Source: JBOFSQ01 sp051651625
GTDB lineage: Bacteria > Planctomycetota > Planctomycetia > Pirellulales > Thermoguttaceae
Direction of reading: 5' to 3'
Assembly: GCA_051651625.1 (NCBI GenBank)
Contig: JBOFSQ010000073.1
Span: forward strand, 1-64,000
Length of the DNA stretch: 64,000 nt
Of this stretch, positions 49,411 to 58,817 are shown piece by piece (within the stretch, counting starts at the first letter, position 1; each line of letters opens with the position of its first letter). The notes under the pieces were generated by a model. The model was given only the letters and a program-made list of their open reading frames with translations, was not told the DNA's origin and searched no databases. Made by a program: the position numbers and the translations under genes.

Positions 49411-52137
49411 ATGATCACAACACGTTCGATTTGGCGAGCCGTTTTCGCCGTGGCAATCGTCGCGTCGTTCACCGCTATGGCGTCCGCCGCGACGACCGTT
49501 TCGATCAACGGTAAAACCGTGCTGCCGTCGAACGGTTCGGCGAATGGGACGTGGTTTTTTCACGACGGTGACACGCAACTCTTGCTACTCGGTCACAGCG
49601 AGCCGACGCCGTGTTATCGCGTCGTCGCGGCGATGCAGCCGGGAGACAAGATTTGCTTCCACGACGGCGAAACGATCCTGCTCGAACTTCACGCCGAAGA
49701 CACGAAGAAAACTGTCGATCTCAAAACGTCGCTCCCACTCGATCCGGTGCGGCGTCCTGTTGGCACTGAACCGGTCGCGTCGTCGCCAAACTTTCACCCC
49801 GCACTCGAAACCGCTCTTGTCGAACACGACTGGGGAATGCAAGACGGAATCAATACTCCACGCGAACCGAAAACTTTCGCCGAAGTCATACCAGTTCTCG
49901 TGACACGCATCGAAAAACTTCTCGCCAACCTCGCCGAGAACGGCGTGCAAGTGGCGACGTTTGAGAAACGTCTTCACGACTTGCAAACGAACACCGACGA
50001 CGAACAGCGTTGGCTCGCGCTCCACCGATTACGCCGCGAGATCGTCTTTGTAAGTCCGCTCTTTCCGGCGGGGCCGATTCTGTTTGCAAAACACGTCCCG
50101 TCGGCGATGAGTCACCAGCTCACGCAAGTCTACGGTTACGCCGCGCGGCCCGGCGGCGGACTCTTTGTTCTCGAAAACCCCGGAACGTCGATGCAAGTTC
50201 GTTCGCTCACCGAAGGAAAACTTCCCGCCGGAAACTTCATGCATCCAGAAGTCAGCTTCGACGGCACAAAAATCTTCTTCGCATTTTGCGACGCAGCGAA
50301 GTCGCCAAGTGCCTGGCGCGACCCCGATGCGATGAACCGCTGGTATCACATCTACGAGATGAACGCCGATGGCACCGGACTGCGAAAACTAACCGACGGC
50401 GAGTTCGACGACTTCTCACCGACGCCACTCCCCGACGGGACGCTGATGTGCGTCTCAACGCGGCGCGGCGGATTCCACCGCTGCGGCGGCGGGCCGTGTT
50501 ACGTCTACACGCTCGCAACTCTCGATCCGAAAACTGCACCGCAAACGCCACCAACGCCAATCTCGTTTCACGAAACGAACGAGTGGGACCCCACGCCACT
50601 CAACGACGGTCGCATCGTCTACACACGTTGGGACTACGTTGACCGCGACGCCGTTTTCTATCAGCAACTTTGGTCGGTGCGGCAAGACGGCTCCGACGTT
50701 CGCATCTACTACGGCAACAACACTTTTGTTCCGTGCGGCGTGTGGGAGGCACGCGCGATTCCGAACTCGTCAAAGGTGATGGCAACCGCGGGGCCGCATC
50801 ACGGAATGTCGGCGGGGTCGATCATCGTTCTCGACACGACTCTCGGCGTTGACGGCGACGCGCCGATAACTCGCGTCACGCCCGACGCACGTTTTCCAGA
50901 AGGCGAAACGCTTCTTGCGATGGGGATTCCACTGCCAACACCAAGCGACTTCGATTCGCCCATCGCGTCGCACTGGGACGCCGTTAATCGTCCCGACCGC
51001 CCTGCAAACCGCGAAACCGTCGCTCCCGAAGCGGAACGACGCTGGCCCGGTCACTGTTACAAATCGCCGTTCCCGCTCGCCGAAAATGCGTTCATCGTGT
51101 CGTACAGCTTCGACACGTTACGCGGTGAACCGGGGCCGAACATCCCAAACATGTTTGGGATTTATTTTGCCGATGCGTTCGGCAACAAAGAACTGATCTA
51201 CCGCGACCCGAACATCTCAAGCGTTTGGGCAAAACCGCTCGCACCGCGTACACCGCCGATGGCGACACCGCCGCGACTCGTGAGCGATCACGATAGCGAC
51301 GTAGCGACGTTCTCGCTTCACAACGTCTACGAGAGTTGGCCCGCGCTGCCGCGTGGCGACGACGACAAGATCACCGCGCTTCGTATAATTCAAGTGCTAC
51401 CGAAGACGACGCCAAATGCGAACGACCCGATGGTCGGTGCGGCGTTTGCGTCGCCGGCGAAGCAAGTGCTCGGAACTGTTCCTGTCGAAGACGACGGGAG
51501 TGCGTTCTTTGAGTGTCCGCCGAAAACGCCGGTTCTATTTCAAGCACTCGACGCGCGAGGCCGCGCGGTGCAAACGATGCGAAGCCTCACATATTTGCAA
51601 CACGGCGAGCAGATGAGTTGTCTCGGTTGCCACGAAAACCGAATGCAAACGCTCAATCCGCGTGCGACGGCGAAGGCGTTGCAGCGACCACCTTCAAAGA
51701 TTGCGGCTGGCCCCGACGGCAGCAAGCCGATGAGTTTTCCGATTCTCGTTCAGCCGGTTCTCGACAAGCACTGCGTTTCTTGTCACAGTGAAAACGCTGG
51801 CAACGAGAAGAACGCTGGCGTCGTTCTCACTGGCGAGCCGGAAGGTGCGTTTTCGCGGTCGTATAACGCGCTGGTGCCTCGCACGGCGTACTCGGCGTGG
51901 ACGATGCCGGAAGGGAATCACGAACCGCTGACCGAACCGAATCGCTTCGGTGCTCGTGTGAGTTCGCTTGTCAAACTTCTCGACGCTGGCCATCACGACG
52001 TTTCGCTCTCGCCCGACGATTGGGAACGACTCAACACTTGGATCGACTCCAACGCCCTCTTCTACGGCACATTCAACCGTGAAAACCAACAACGCCAACT
52101 CCGCGGCGAACGCATCGCGGGGCCAGATTTGGAGTAG
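49411..52137 (+). CDS. Secreted HZS-alpha-like protein, fourth paralogue
   Basis: 908 aa from the ATG at 49411 (a GTG at 49387 would overlap the methyltransferase stop). Signal peptide about 1-27 (TAMASAATT). The N-terminal domain (30-125; STVSINGKTVLPSN-like start, FFHDGDTQLLLLGHSEP) differs from the discoidin-like one of its relatives. Helical linker, then blades DGTLMCVSTRRGG, DGRIVYTRWDYVDR, ATAGPHHGMSAGSIIVLD. C-terminus with CLGCH (737-741) and CVSCH (788-792) in QPVLDKHCVSCH. Same family as 18.9-27.6 kb but on the other strand 22 kb away. c-type heme attachment likely; function unknown. Confidence 0.8.
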   Translation: MITTRSIWRAVFAVAIVASFTAMASAATTVSINGKTVLPSNGSANGTWFFHDGDTQLLLLGHSEPTPCYRVVAAMQPGDKICFHDGETILLELHAEDTKKTVDLKTSLPLDPVRRPVGTEPVASSPNFHPALETALVEHDWGMQDGINTPREPKTFAEVIPVLVTRIEKLLANLAENGVQVATFEKRLHDLQTNTDDEQRWLALHRLRREIVFVSPLFPAGPILFAKHVPSAMSHQLTQVYGYAARPGGGLFVLENPGTSMQVRSLTEGKLPAGNFMHPEVSFDGTKIFFAFCDAAKSPSAWRDPDAMNRWYHIYEMNADGTGLRKLTDGEFDDFSPTPLPDGTLMCVSTRRGGFHRCGGGPCYVYTLATLDPKTAPQTPPTPISFHETNEWDPTPLNDGRIVYTRWDYVDRDAVFYQQLWSVRQDGSDVRIYYGNNTFVPCGVWEARAIPNSSKVMATAGPHHGMSAGSIIVLDTTLGVDGDAPITRVTPDARFPEGETLLAMGIPLPTPSDFDSPIASHWDAVNRPDRPANRETVAPEAERRWPGHCYKSPFPLAENAFIVSYSFDTLRGEPGPNIPNMFGIYFADAFGNKELIYRDPNISSVWAKPLAPRTPPMATPPRLVSDHDSDVATFSLHNVYESWPALPRGDDDKITALRIIQVLPKTTPNANDPMVGAAFASPAKQVLGTVPVEDDGSAFFECPPKTPVLFQALDARGRAVQTMRSLTYLQHGEQMSCLGCHENRMQTLNPRATAKALQRPPSKIAAGPDGSKPMSFPILVQPVLDKHCVSCHSENAGNEKNAGVVLTGEPEGAFSRSYNALVPRTAYSAWTMPEGNHEPLTEPNRFGARVSSLVKLLDAGHHDVSLSPDDWERLNTWIDSNALFYGTFNRENQQRQLRGERIAGPDLE

Positions 52138-52246
52138 TTCAGGTTCGGCATAGCCAGCCAGTTCAGGTTCGGCATAGCCGAACCCTCCAGATGTCATACG
52201 CCGCAGGCGTGGAGGGTTCGGCTATGCCGAACCGCTGTTCTGGTGC
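52138..52246. repeat. Repeat E (copy 4) with internal duplication
   Basis: AGTTCAGGTTCGGCATAGCC occurs twice in tandem (52137 and 52162), then CTCCAGATGTCATACGCCGC and the inverted arm. It fills the gap between convergent genes. Confidence 0.8.
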
Positions 52247-53668
52247 TCACCACCCAAACATCATCCGGCACAAACGCTTTAGCCACGGCGATTCCATCTG
52301 TTCCATCATCCACGTTTCTGCGACACGCTTTGAGAGGAAACCCATCGTCGGGAACGAGTGCTGAAGCATCATAACATTGTGCATGCTGAGCCGCTGCTGA
52401 ATCGCAAGTGCCCACTCGTTGATCATCTCGCCGCTCCCTTCGCCGACAATCGTCGCACCAAGAATGCGTCCCCACGGCGAGACCAAAACTTTGACGTGAC
52501 CAGTGGCAATAGATTCAGCTATCGCCGCACCGTAGTCGTCGTAACGTGCAATGATGGTTTTGTACTTCGTACCCGCTTCGTCGAGCTGTCGCGCACTGGC
52601 ACCAACACGCGAAATCGCTGGCTCCGTGAAGACCGTCCACGGGACGACGTAGTTCTGAAACCGCCGCTTGAACGGAAACGGTATCATACAGTTCATCAGC
52701 GCGATCATCCCTTGGTGCATAGCGGCGTGTGAAAACTGATGATGCCCGTTGCAGTCGCCACACGCATAGATGCGTTTGTTCGTCGTTCGCAAAAACGGAT
52801 CGACGGTGATGCCACGCGACGTGTGCGCAACGTTTGCTTTGTCGAGTGCGAGTTCGTCAAAGTCGAATCGTCGTCCTAGCGCGGCGAGAACGCGATCCGT
52901 TTCAATATGCGTACCGAGACTCGTTTCAAGAACGGTGCCGCTACTCGTTTTCGTGAAGCGAACCGGCTGGCAATCGCGGTGTAAACGAACGCCGTCTTTT
53001 TCGAGTTGCTTTTCGAGGAGCGTTGTAGAGTCAGGGTCTTCACGCCACATCAGTCGCGGCCCGCGAAAGACGAGATCGACCGCACTGCCGAGTCGTGCAA
53101 ACGCCTGCGCCATTTCGCACGCAATCGCGCCGCCGCCGAGAACGAGCAGTCGCGGTGGAACTTTGTCGAGCTTGAACATGTTCTCGTTCGTTAACGGATC
53201 AATGTCGTGAATGCCCGGAATGTTTGGGACTTCTGGGCGAGTCCCGACGCAGAGGAAGATACGTTTGGCGGTGATTTCTCGCCCCGCAACGGACACGGTT
53301 TGCGGCCCGACGAACGTTGCCGCTCCTTGCTGATAAACCATGTCAACACGCGAAAACATTCCGAGTGTTTTCTTTTCGGAGATGTACTTGAGCGACTCCG
53401 CGATCTGCCCGAACGGGTCGCGGACGGCGGGTTTTGCCACGGTTTCGAGTTGCATCGCACTGAGTTTGTCGAACGCGGCTCGCGCCTTCGCCATTCGCAA
53501 AAGTGCCTTGCTCGGAATGCAACCGACGTTCATACACTCGCCGCCAACGTGATCGCGCTCGATACCGCAAACACGCAACCCCATCGCCGCACCCATCAGC
53601 GACACCGCCATCCCCGCTGGGCCAAGACCGATTACTAATACGTCGTATGTGTTTGATTGTTTTGGCAT
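52247..53668 (-). CDS. Dihydrolipoyl dehydrogenase-like FAD/NAD oxidoreductase
   Basis: 473 aa, GGAG upstream. Class I pyridine-nucleotide disulfide oxidoreductase: FAD motif GLGPAG (14-19), redox cysteines in GGECMNVGCIPSK (42-54), NAD motif GGGAIA (about 180), and FAD-binding YACGDC. The dimer C-terminal domain ends SMHNVMMLQHSFPTMGFLSK; the catalytic HPT-x4-E of lipoamide or mercuric reductases is not present in its usual form. The substrate may therefore not be lipoamide. No 2-oxoacid dehydrogenase genes are near. Alternatives are soluble transhydrogenase-like or other disulfide reductases. Confidence 0.8.
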   Translation of the reverse strand: MPKQSNTYDVLVIGLGPAGMAVSLMGAAMGLRVCGIERDHVGGECMNVGCIPSKALLRMAKARAAFDKLSAMQLETVAKPAVRDPFGQIAESLKYISEKKTLGMFSRVDMVYQQGAATFVGPQTVSVAGREITAKRIFLCVGTRPEVPNIPGIHDIDPLTNENMFKLDKVPPRLLVLGGGAIACEMAQAFARLGSAVDLVFRGPRLMWREDPDSTTLLEKQLEKDGVRLHRDCQPVRFTKTSSGTVLETSLGTHIETDRVLAALGRRFDFDELALDKANVAHTSRGITVDPFLRTTNKRIYACGDCNGHHQFSHAAMHQGMIALMNCMIPFPFKRRFQNYVVPWTVFTEPAISRVGASARQLDEAGTKYKTIIARYDDYGAAIAESIATGHVKVLVSPWGRILGATIVGEGSGEMINEWALAIQQRLSMHNVMMLQHSFPTMGFLSKRVAETWMMEQMESPWLKRLCRMMFGW

Positions 53669-53911
53669 GAATTGTCTCCGTAATTGAGGGCACTTCGTTG
53701 ATGCTGTACATCACGTCACAAAGTTGGCATTCGGAATTTTACCACGTAGAAACAGAGGGCACGGAGAGAATTTGTCTTCTCCGTGTCTCCGTGGTGCAAC
53801 AAAAAGAAGTAGAGCGAATCGAAAATATCAGGTCAGTGGTGGTGCGCGGTATATGTCAGTGATGATTCGGGCACTCGCTTACGCTTCGCGTTCTTATTCG
53901 GGGGCAGCACT
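53669..53911. other. Intergenic region with repeat scraps
   Basis: ACCACGTAGAAACAGAGGGC and the matching CTCCGTGTCTCCGTGGTGCA (53737-53800) form a degenerate repeat-P-like palindrome. Repeat C copy 5 follows at 53869-53902, directly before the cdsA stop. Confidence 0.7.
53869..53902. repeat. Repeat C (copy 5)
   Basis: GGGCACTCGCTTACGCTTCG then CGTTCTTATTCGGG, 10 bases from the cdsA stop codon. Confidence 0.75.
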
Positions 53912-54877
53912 TCACTTATGTGGGCAGACGAGGCCGAAAGTCCAGAGGGCGTAGGCGACGGGGGCGGCCATGAGGATTGAGTCGAAGATGTCGAGCATCC
54001 CGCCGAGTCCGGGGAGCCAGCGGCTAGAGTCTTTGCGGGCAACGTCGCGCTTCAGCATCGACTCCGCCAAGTCGCCGCAGTAACCGGCGAGTGCAATCAA
54101 AATCCCGAACAGAAGCCAGCCCCACATCGGCGTCGGTTGCAAGTTTTCAAAAAGCGATGTCTTCGCTCGCGTGAGCGGCATGATCAGTTCAAACCAGATC
54201 GCCGACGCCAACACCGCCGCCGCAACACCGCCACAAAAACCTTCCATCGTCTTGCCCGGACTGATGCCGGGATTGATCTTGTGACGCCCAAAAAGTTTGC
54301 CAACGAAGTATGCGCCCGAATCCGCTGCCTTCACAACCGCGACGAGCGAAAGAAGCGCAGCAATCCCGTGCGCGACGCGAAGCTGAACCAAAAACGTCGA
54401 TAGCAAACCGATGTAGACAATCACAAACACCGCGCCGCTCAAGTGGATCGACGTATGGAGTGGCCCGTTCTTTTGCACGCGAAAACGCTGCATCTCCGCA
54501 ACGAACGCAATGAGGAGTCCACCGGCGACAGCGAGAAGCGTCGCCACGCTTGAAGTCGCGGCCCAGTCCCAGCCGCGCGGCGAAATCGCAATCCCTTGCG
54601 ACAACTTCCACTGTTGCCAGATGCACGCAAGCCAACTCACGAGCATCATCATCGCCACACTCAAAAAGACAGCACGCCGCCTCGGATGAACTCCCGCCGC
54701 GTGAAGCAGGTCGAGAAGCTCGTCACACAAAAGCCACTGGCAAACCAAGTAGAGCGGCAGCAACACCACGCCACGCGGAACCGGCGAAACAACCGTGTCC
54801 GACAAATACATGTCGAGCCACGCGACCACCGCCACGACAACCACCGTCGGAATGCCAACCAAAATCCGCGTCCACAT
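53912..54877 (-). CDS. cdsA: Phosphatidate cytidylyltransferase
   Basis: 321 aa integral membrane enzyme making CDP-diacylglycerol from phosphatidate and CTP. About eight transmembrane helices. The family signature is seen in GRHKINPGISPGKTMEGFCGG (with the preceding DSGAYFVGK) and ESMLKRDVARKDSSRWLPGLGGMLDIFDS, containing the metal-binding Asp residues. Third gene of an adk-map-cdsA run, 19 bp after map. Confidence 0.93.
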   Translation of the reverse strand: MWTRILVGIPTVVVVAVVAWLDMYLSDTVVSPVPRGVVLLPLYLVCQWLLCDELLDLLHAAGVHPRRRAVFLSVAMMMLVSWLACIWQQWKLSQGIAISPRGWDWAATSSVATLLAVAGGLLIAFVAEMQRFRVQKNGPLHTSIHLSGAVFVIVYIGLLSTFLVQLRVAHGIAALLSLVAVVKAADSGAYFVGKLFGRHKINPGISPGKTMEGFCGGVAAAVLASAIWFELIMPLTRAKTSLFENLQPTPMWGWLLFGILIALAGYCGDLAESMLKRDVARKDSSRWLPGLGGMLDIFDSILMAAPVAYALWTFGLVCPHK

Positions 54878-54896
54878 CGGTTGTTCTCACGTTTGA

Positions 54897-55718
54897 TTAC
54901 GTCGGTTGAAACAAATACGGTTTGATGTCGATTTTTTCGTGTTCGTAGATCGGTGGGCCGGTCAGGATCGACACTCCGGTGCGCGTTACTGCGATGGTGT
55001 GTTCAAAGTGGGCACTGAGCGAACGGTCTACGGTTCGGATTGTCCAGTGGTCGGGTTCGGTGACGATTTTGTTTGAGCCGATAGTCACCATCGGTTCGAT
55101 GGCGAGGACGAGACCGGGTTGAATCCGAAAGTCGCCGCGTTTGAGCAGGTCGTTGCAAACGAAGTTTGGAACTTGCGGGTCTTCGTGCATCGTTCGCCCG
55201 ATCCCGTGGCCGACAAGTTTTTCGACGACCGAAAACTGGTGACGTTTAACAAACGACTCCATCTTCCGCGCGACCTGACTCCAGAGTTTTGCACGCGGCA
55301 ATTCCGTGACGGCGACATCGAGCGTCTTCGACGTTACATCGAGGAGCGTCGTCACCTGCGGCGTGATCTCGCCGACAGGGAACGTCACCGCAGCGTCGCC
55401 GCACCAGCCGTCGAATATGCAGCCGGTGTCGATGCTGATGATGTCGCCGGGTTTGAGCACGCGATTACTCGGAATCCCGTGAACAATCTGTTCGTTGACG
55501 CTGATGCACGTCGTCGCCGGAAACGGTACTTTTCCCGGAACTCCCTTGAAGAGCGGCGTAGCGTTTTGGTCGGCGAAGAAACGCTCGACCTGCGCGTCCA
55601 CCGCCATCGTCGTCACACCCGGCCTGACCCACGTTGCCGCTATCCGCAGCGCGTGCCAAACAAGAAGCCCCGAACGGCGCATCTTTAGAAGTTCACGATC
55701 AGAACGTAACGCGATCAC
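54897..55718 (-). CDS. map: Methionine aminopeptidase, type I
   Basis: 273 aa, GTG start overlapping the adk stop by 4 bases (translational coupling). Removes initiator Met from nascent chains. Metal ligands are in SIDTGCIFDGWCGDAA (two Asp), GHGIGRTMHEDPQVPNF (His), AIEPMV (Glu) and EHTIAVT (Glu). The substrate-side CISVNEQIVHGIP is conserved. No N-terminal zinc extension. Confidence 0.95.
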   Translation of the reverse strand: MIALRSDRELLKMRRSGLLVWHALRIAATWVRPGVTTMAVDAQVERFFADQNATPLFKGVPGKVPFPATTCISVNEQIVHGIPSNRVLKPGDIISIDTGCIFDGWCGDAAVTFPVGEITPQVTTLLDVTSKTLDVAVTELPRAKLWSQVARKMESFVKRHQFSVVEKLVGHGIGRTMHEDPQVPNFVCNDLLKRGDFRIQPGLVLAIEPMVTIGSNKIVTEPDHWTIRTVDRSLSAHFEHTIAVTRTGVSILTGPPIYEHEKIDIKPYLFQPT

Positions 55719-56272
55719 GCAATCTTCTCCAAGATTCGTTCGACGCGGGCGAAGATTTCATCGACCGTTCCCAACCCTTCAACCGTTTGCAGCAACCCTT
55801 TTCCTTTGTAGTAGGCGAGGAGTGGCGAGGTTTGGTTGGCGTAACCTTCGAGTCGGGTTTTGATCGCTTCGGGTTTGTCGTCGGCGCGACCGCGAGACGC
55901 GAGACGTTTGAAGAGTTCGTCGTCGGGGACGTTGAGTTCGAGCACGACGTCGAGCGGCGTCTTTTTGCTGGTGAGCATTGTGTCGAGTGCTTCGGCCTGT
56001 GCGATTGTTCGCGGAAAGCCATCGAGCAGAAACCCGCCTTGGCAGTCGGCCTGTTGGAGCCGGTCGGCGATCATCTGGATTAGAACGTCATCAGGGACGA
56101 GTTTTCCGGCAGACATATATTTGTCGGCTTCGAGTCCGATTGGCGTTTTCGCGTCGCGTGTGGCGCGGAGCATGTCGCCAGTTGAGAGGTGAGTCGGCTT
56201 GTACTTGGCGATAATTTTTTCCGCCTGCGTCCCTTTCCCCGCGCCGGGCGGGCCAATGAAAACCATACGCAT
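55715..56272 (-). CDS. adk: Adenylate kinase
   Basis: 185 aa from the ATG at 56272 (CGGAGA upstream); the frame extends further but only through the divergent promoter region. P-loop GPPGAGKGTQ (7-16), AMP site LSTGDMLRA, GFPRTIAQAEALD, and a short LID with RGRADDKPEAIKTRL, so the short-LID class without zinc. Adk before map is the common ribosomal-operon order; secY is absent here. Divergent from the cysA-like gene. Confidence 0.95.
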   Translation of the reverse strand: MRMVFIGPPGAGKGTQAEKIIAKYKPTHLSTGDMLRATRDAKTPIGLEADKYMSAGKLVPDDVLIQMIADRLQQADCQGGFLLDGFPRTIAQAEALDTMLTSKKTPLDVVLELNVPDDELFKRLASRGRADDKPEAIKTRLEGYANQTSPLLAYYKGKGLLQTVEGLGTVDEIFARVERILEKIA

Positions 56273-56428
56273 TGTGTTTCTCCGTGAATGTGTGACAGTG
56301 ATTGAAATACCGTAATGGATTGCAAAGTATACCCAGAGGCGGAATAATGACAAGGGTAGCGTATGCGGTGCGCAACACCTCCAGCCGCCCCTTGTCATTG
56401 CTGCGAAAAAAAGGACAATGGGCGACCT

Positions 56429-57511
56429 ATGGGAATTGAAGTCATCGACATCAGCAAGACGTTCGGGCGGTTTCGTGCGCTCGACCACGTTTCAATCAAG
56501 ATCAACGCGGGCGAACTTGTCGCACTCCTCGGACCGTCTGGGAGCGGGAAAACTACGCTCCTCCGCATCATCGCCGGTCTTGAACTCCCAGACGACGGGA
56601 GCGGCGAAATTCTGTTTCGCGGTCAAGACGTTGCACAGCGGCGCGTCGGCGAACGCGGCGTTGGTTTCGTCTTTCAGCACTACGCACTCTTTCGTCACAT
56701 GACGGTCTTTGAGAACATCGCGTTCGGACTTCGCGTCCGCCCCCGTGCGACGCGACCGCCAAACGACGTTATCAGTGCCAAAGTGATGGAGCTGCTCCAC
56801 TTGATTCAGCTCGATTCGATCCCGAACCGTTATCCGCACCAACTTTCGGGCGGGCAACGTCAACGGGTCGCACTCGCTCGCGCACTCGCCGTTGAACCGA
56901 AAGTGTTGCTTCTCGACGAACCGTTCGGCGCACTCGATGCGAAAGTTCGCATCGAACTGCGGCAGTGGCTGCGACGACTTCACGACGAGATTCACCTCAC
57001 GAGTGTTTTCGTAACGCACGACCAAGACGAAGCCCTCGAACTCGCCGACCGCGTCGCGGTTATGAGCAGAGGACGCCTCGAACAATTCGACACGCCCGAA
57101 GCGGTGTTTCACCGTCCGCAGACCGAGTTTGTTATGAACTTCCTCGGCTCGGTCAACCAGTTTCACGGACGCCTTGAGCACGGAAAAGTCCAGTTTGGGC
57201 GTTACGAATACGAAGTCGATTCCGAAAACGTCATCGACGCAGGCGACGGCGACGCCTCGATCTTCGTCCGTCCGCACGATCTCGACATCTCCACGAAACC
57301 TTCGAGTCAGACGGCGAGTATTCGTGCGACAGTCGTTCGCATCCACGCCGCAGGCGCGAGAGTGCGACTCGAAGTGACAACCGAAACCGACGACATCATC
57401 GTCGCCGAGATCACACACGGCGAACTCGATTCAATGCAGCTCGAACAGGGCCACCGCGTCTACGTCACACCAAGAAACTTGCGAGTCTTTGCCGAGACGA
57501 GTGCGGGGTGA
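56429..57511 (+). CDS. cysA: Sulfate/molybdate-type ABC transporter ATPase (CysA-like)
   Basis: 360 aa from the ATG at 56429. Walker A GPSGSGKTT (about 32-40), Q-loop VFQHYALF, signature LSGGQRQRVALARAL, Walker B LLLDEPFGALD, H-loop VTHDQDEAL. The C-terminal 110 residues form a TOBE-like regulatory domain (SIFVRPHDLDI and following). CysA features include RHMTVFENIAFGLRVRP. No permease or binding protein genes are adjacent, so the complex is encoded elsewhere and the substrate (sulfate or thiosulfate) is inferred; sulfate release by the sulfatase may be a reason for export rather than import. Confidence 0.8.
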   Translation: MGIEVIDISKTFGRFRALDHVSIKINAGELVALLGPSGSGKTTLLRIIAGLELPDDGSGEILFRGQDVAQRRVGERGVGFVFQHYALFRHMTVFENIAFGLRVRPRATRPPNDVISAKVMELLHLIQLDSIPNRYPHQLSGGQRQRVALARALAVEPKVLLLDEPFGALDAKVRIELRQWLRRLHDEIHLTSVFVTHDQDEALELADRVAVMSRGRLEQFDTPEAVFHRPQTEFVMNFLGSVNQFHGRLEHGKVQFGRYEYEVDSENVIDAGDGDASIFVRPHDLDISTKPSSQTASIRATVVRIHAAGARVRLEVTTETDDIIVAEITHGELDSMQLEQGHRVYVTPRNLRVFAETSAG

Positions 57512-58701
57512 TGGATTTTCATCAAATCTGTGAAAAAAATGGAACAATCGTGAACGAGCATCATTCGGTTTCTCTATTGCGTAACGAATTGCTAACGACT
57601 TCCGATATTGTCGTCGTCAAGGTCGGTACGAACGTCCTAACGGCGGGCGGCGGGCGACTTTCGGAGTCGCGGATCGTCTCGCTGACAACATCGCTTTCAG
57701 ACTTGATGCGTCGCGGGAAACGGGTTGTGCTCGTGTCGAGTGGTGCGGTTGCGGCGGGAATGGAGCGACTCGGATTAACGGAACGCCCCGCAGAACTCCC
57801 GCTCTTGCAGGCCGTCGCGGCTGTCGGTCAAGGAACGCTCATCGAAACTTACGAACGTGCGTTCGGTGCGAACGATGTTCGCGTCGCGCAAGTCTTGCTC
57901 ACCGCCGACGACTTTTCACATCGGCAGCGTTATCTCAACGCCCGCAACGCGCTGCGTGCGATTCTAGACTTTCACGCAATCCCAATCATCAACGAAAACG
58001 ACACCGTAAGTGTCGATGAACTCCACACGACGTTCGGCGACAACGACCGACTCGCATCGCTCGTGGCGACGCTGTTTGAGTCGCCGCTTCTCATTTTGTT
58101 AACGGACGTTGAAGGACTTTTCGACCGCGACCCATCTGATCCGGCGGCGAAGTTGGTGACGCTTGTTTCTGCTTGGGAGCCGAATCTTTTGGAACTTGTC
58201 GCGCCGAAAAAGTCGTCGCGTAGCAAGGGCGGAATGGCGAGCAAGTTGCGTGCGGCGAAACTCGTCACTGAAAGTGGCGGCAACTTAATCATCGCAAGCG
58301 GCGACCACGACGACACACTCGTTCGCATTTTTGCGGGCGAAGATGTTGGTACGATATTTTTGCAACAAGATCATCCGCTTGCGGCGAAGCGTCGTTGGCT
58401 GGCGTTTGCGGGACGGGCGCAAGGGACAATCACACTCGACGACGGTGCGGTGCGTGCGGTCATCGAAAAGCGTAAGAGTCTGCTTCCGATAGGGATCGTC
58501 GCAACGAGCGGACGTTTTGAGAAGGGCGACATCGTTTCACTCTGCGACACCAGCGGCACCGAACGCGGACGCGGCCTCACAAACTACAGCGCGGACGAAG
58601 TTGAGAAAATTCGCGGCAAGCGTTCCGACGAAATCGCCGCCACACTAGGCCGCTGCCACTACGAAGAAGTCGTTCACGCGGATCACATTCACTACGAGTA
58701 G
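57511..58701 (+). CDS. proB: Glutamate 5-kinase with PUA domain
   Basis: 396 aa. First step of proline synthesis. ATG overlaps the TGA of the cysA-like gene (TGATG), so it is coupled; a GTG at 57550 is an alternative start closer to the usual family N-terminus. Amino-acid kinase domain: VVKVGTNVLT, VSSGAVAAGMERLG, LLTADDF, NENDTVS, FGDNDRLAS, LLTDVEGL and KGGMASKLRAA. The PUA domain covers about 300-375. proA is not in the window. Confidence 0.93.
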   Translation: MDFHQICEKNGTIVNEHHSVSLLRNELLTTSDIVVVKVGTNVLTAGGGRLSESRIVSLTTSLSDLMRRGKRVVLVSSGAVAAGMERLGLTERPAELPLLQAVAAVGQGTLIETYERAFGANDVRVAQVLLTADDFSHRQRYLNARNALRAILDFHAIPIINENDTVSVDELHTTFGDNDRLASLVATLFESPLLILLTDVEGLFDRDPSDPAAKLVTLVSAWEPNLLELVAPKKSSRSKGGMASKLRAAKLVTESGGNLIIASGDHDDTLVRIFAGEDVGTIFLQQDHPLAAKRRWLAFAGRAQGTITLDDGAVRAVIEKRKSLLPIGIVATSGRFEKGDIVSLCDTSGTERGRGLTNYSADEVEKIRGKRSDEIAATLGRCHYEEVVHADHIHYE

Positions 58702-58817
58702 ACCTTCTCTTCGTCGTACCGCGAAAACACAGCAATAACGCCAGCATCGCTGTCGCCGCGAATACCATTTCACTCTTGGTACAAAAGAAAGACCTACCTA
58801 TGGCTACCAAACGGATG

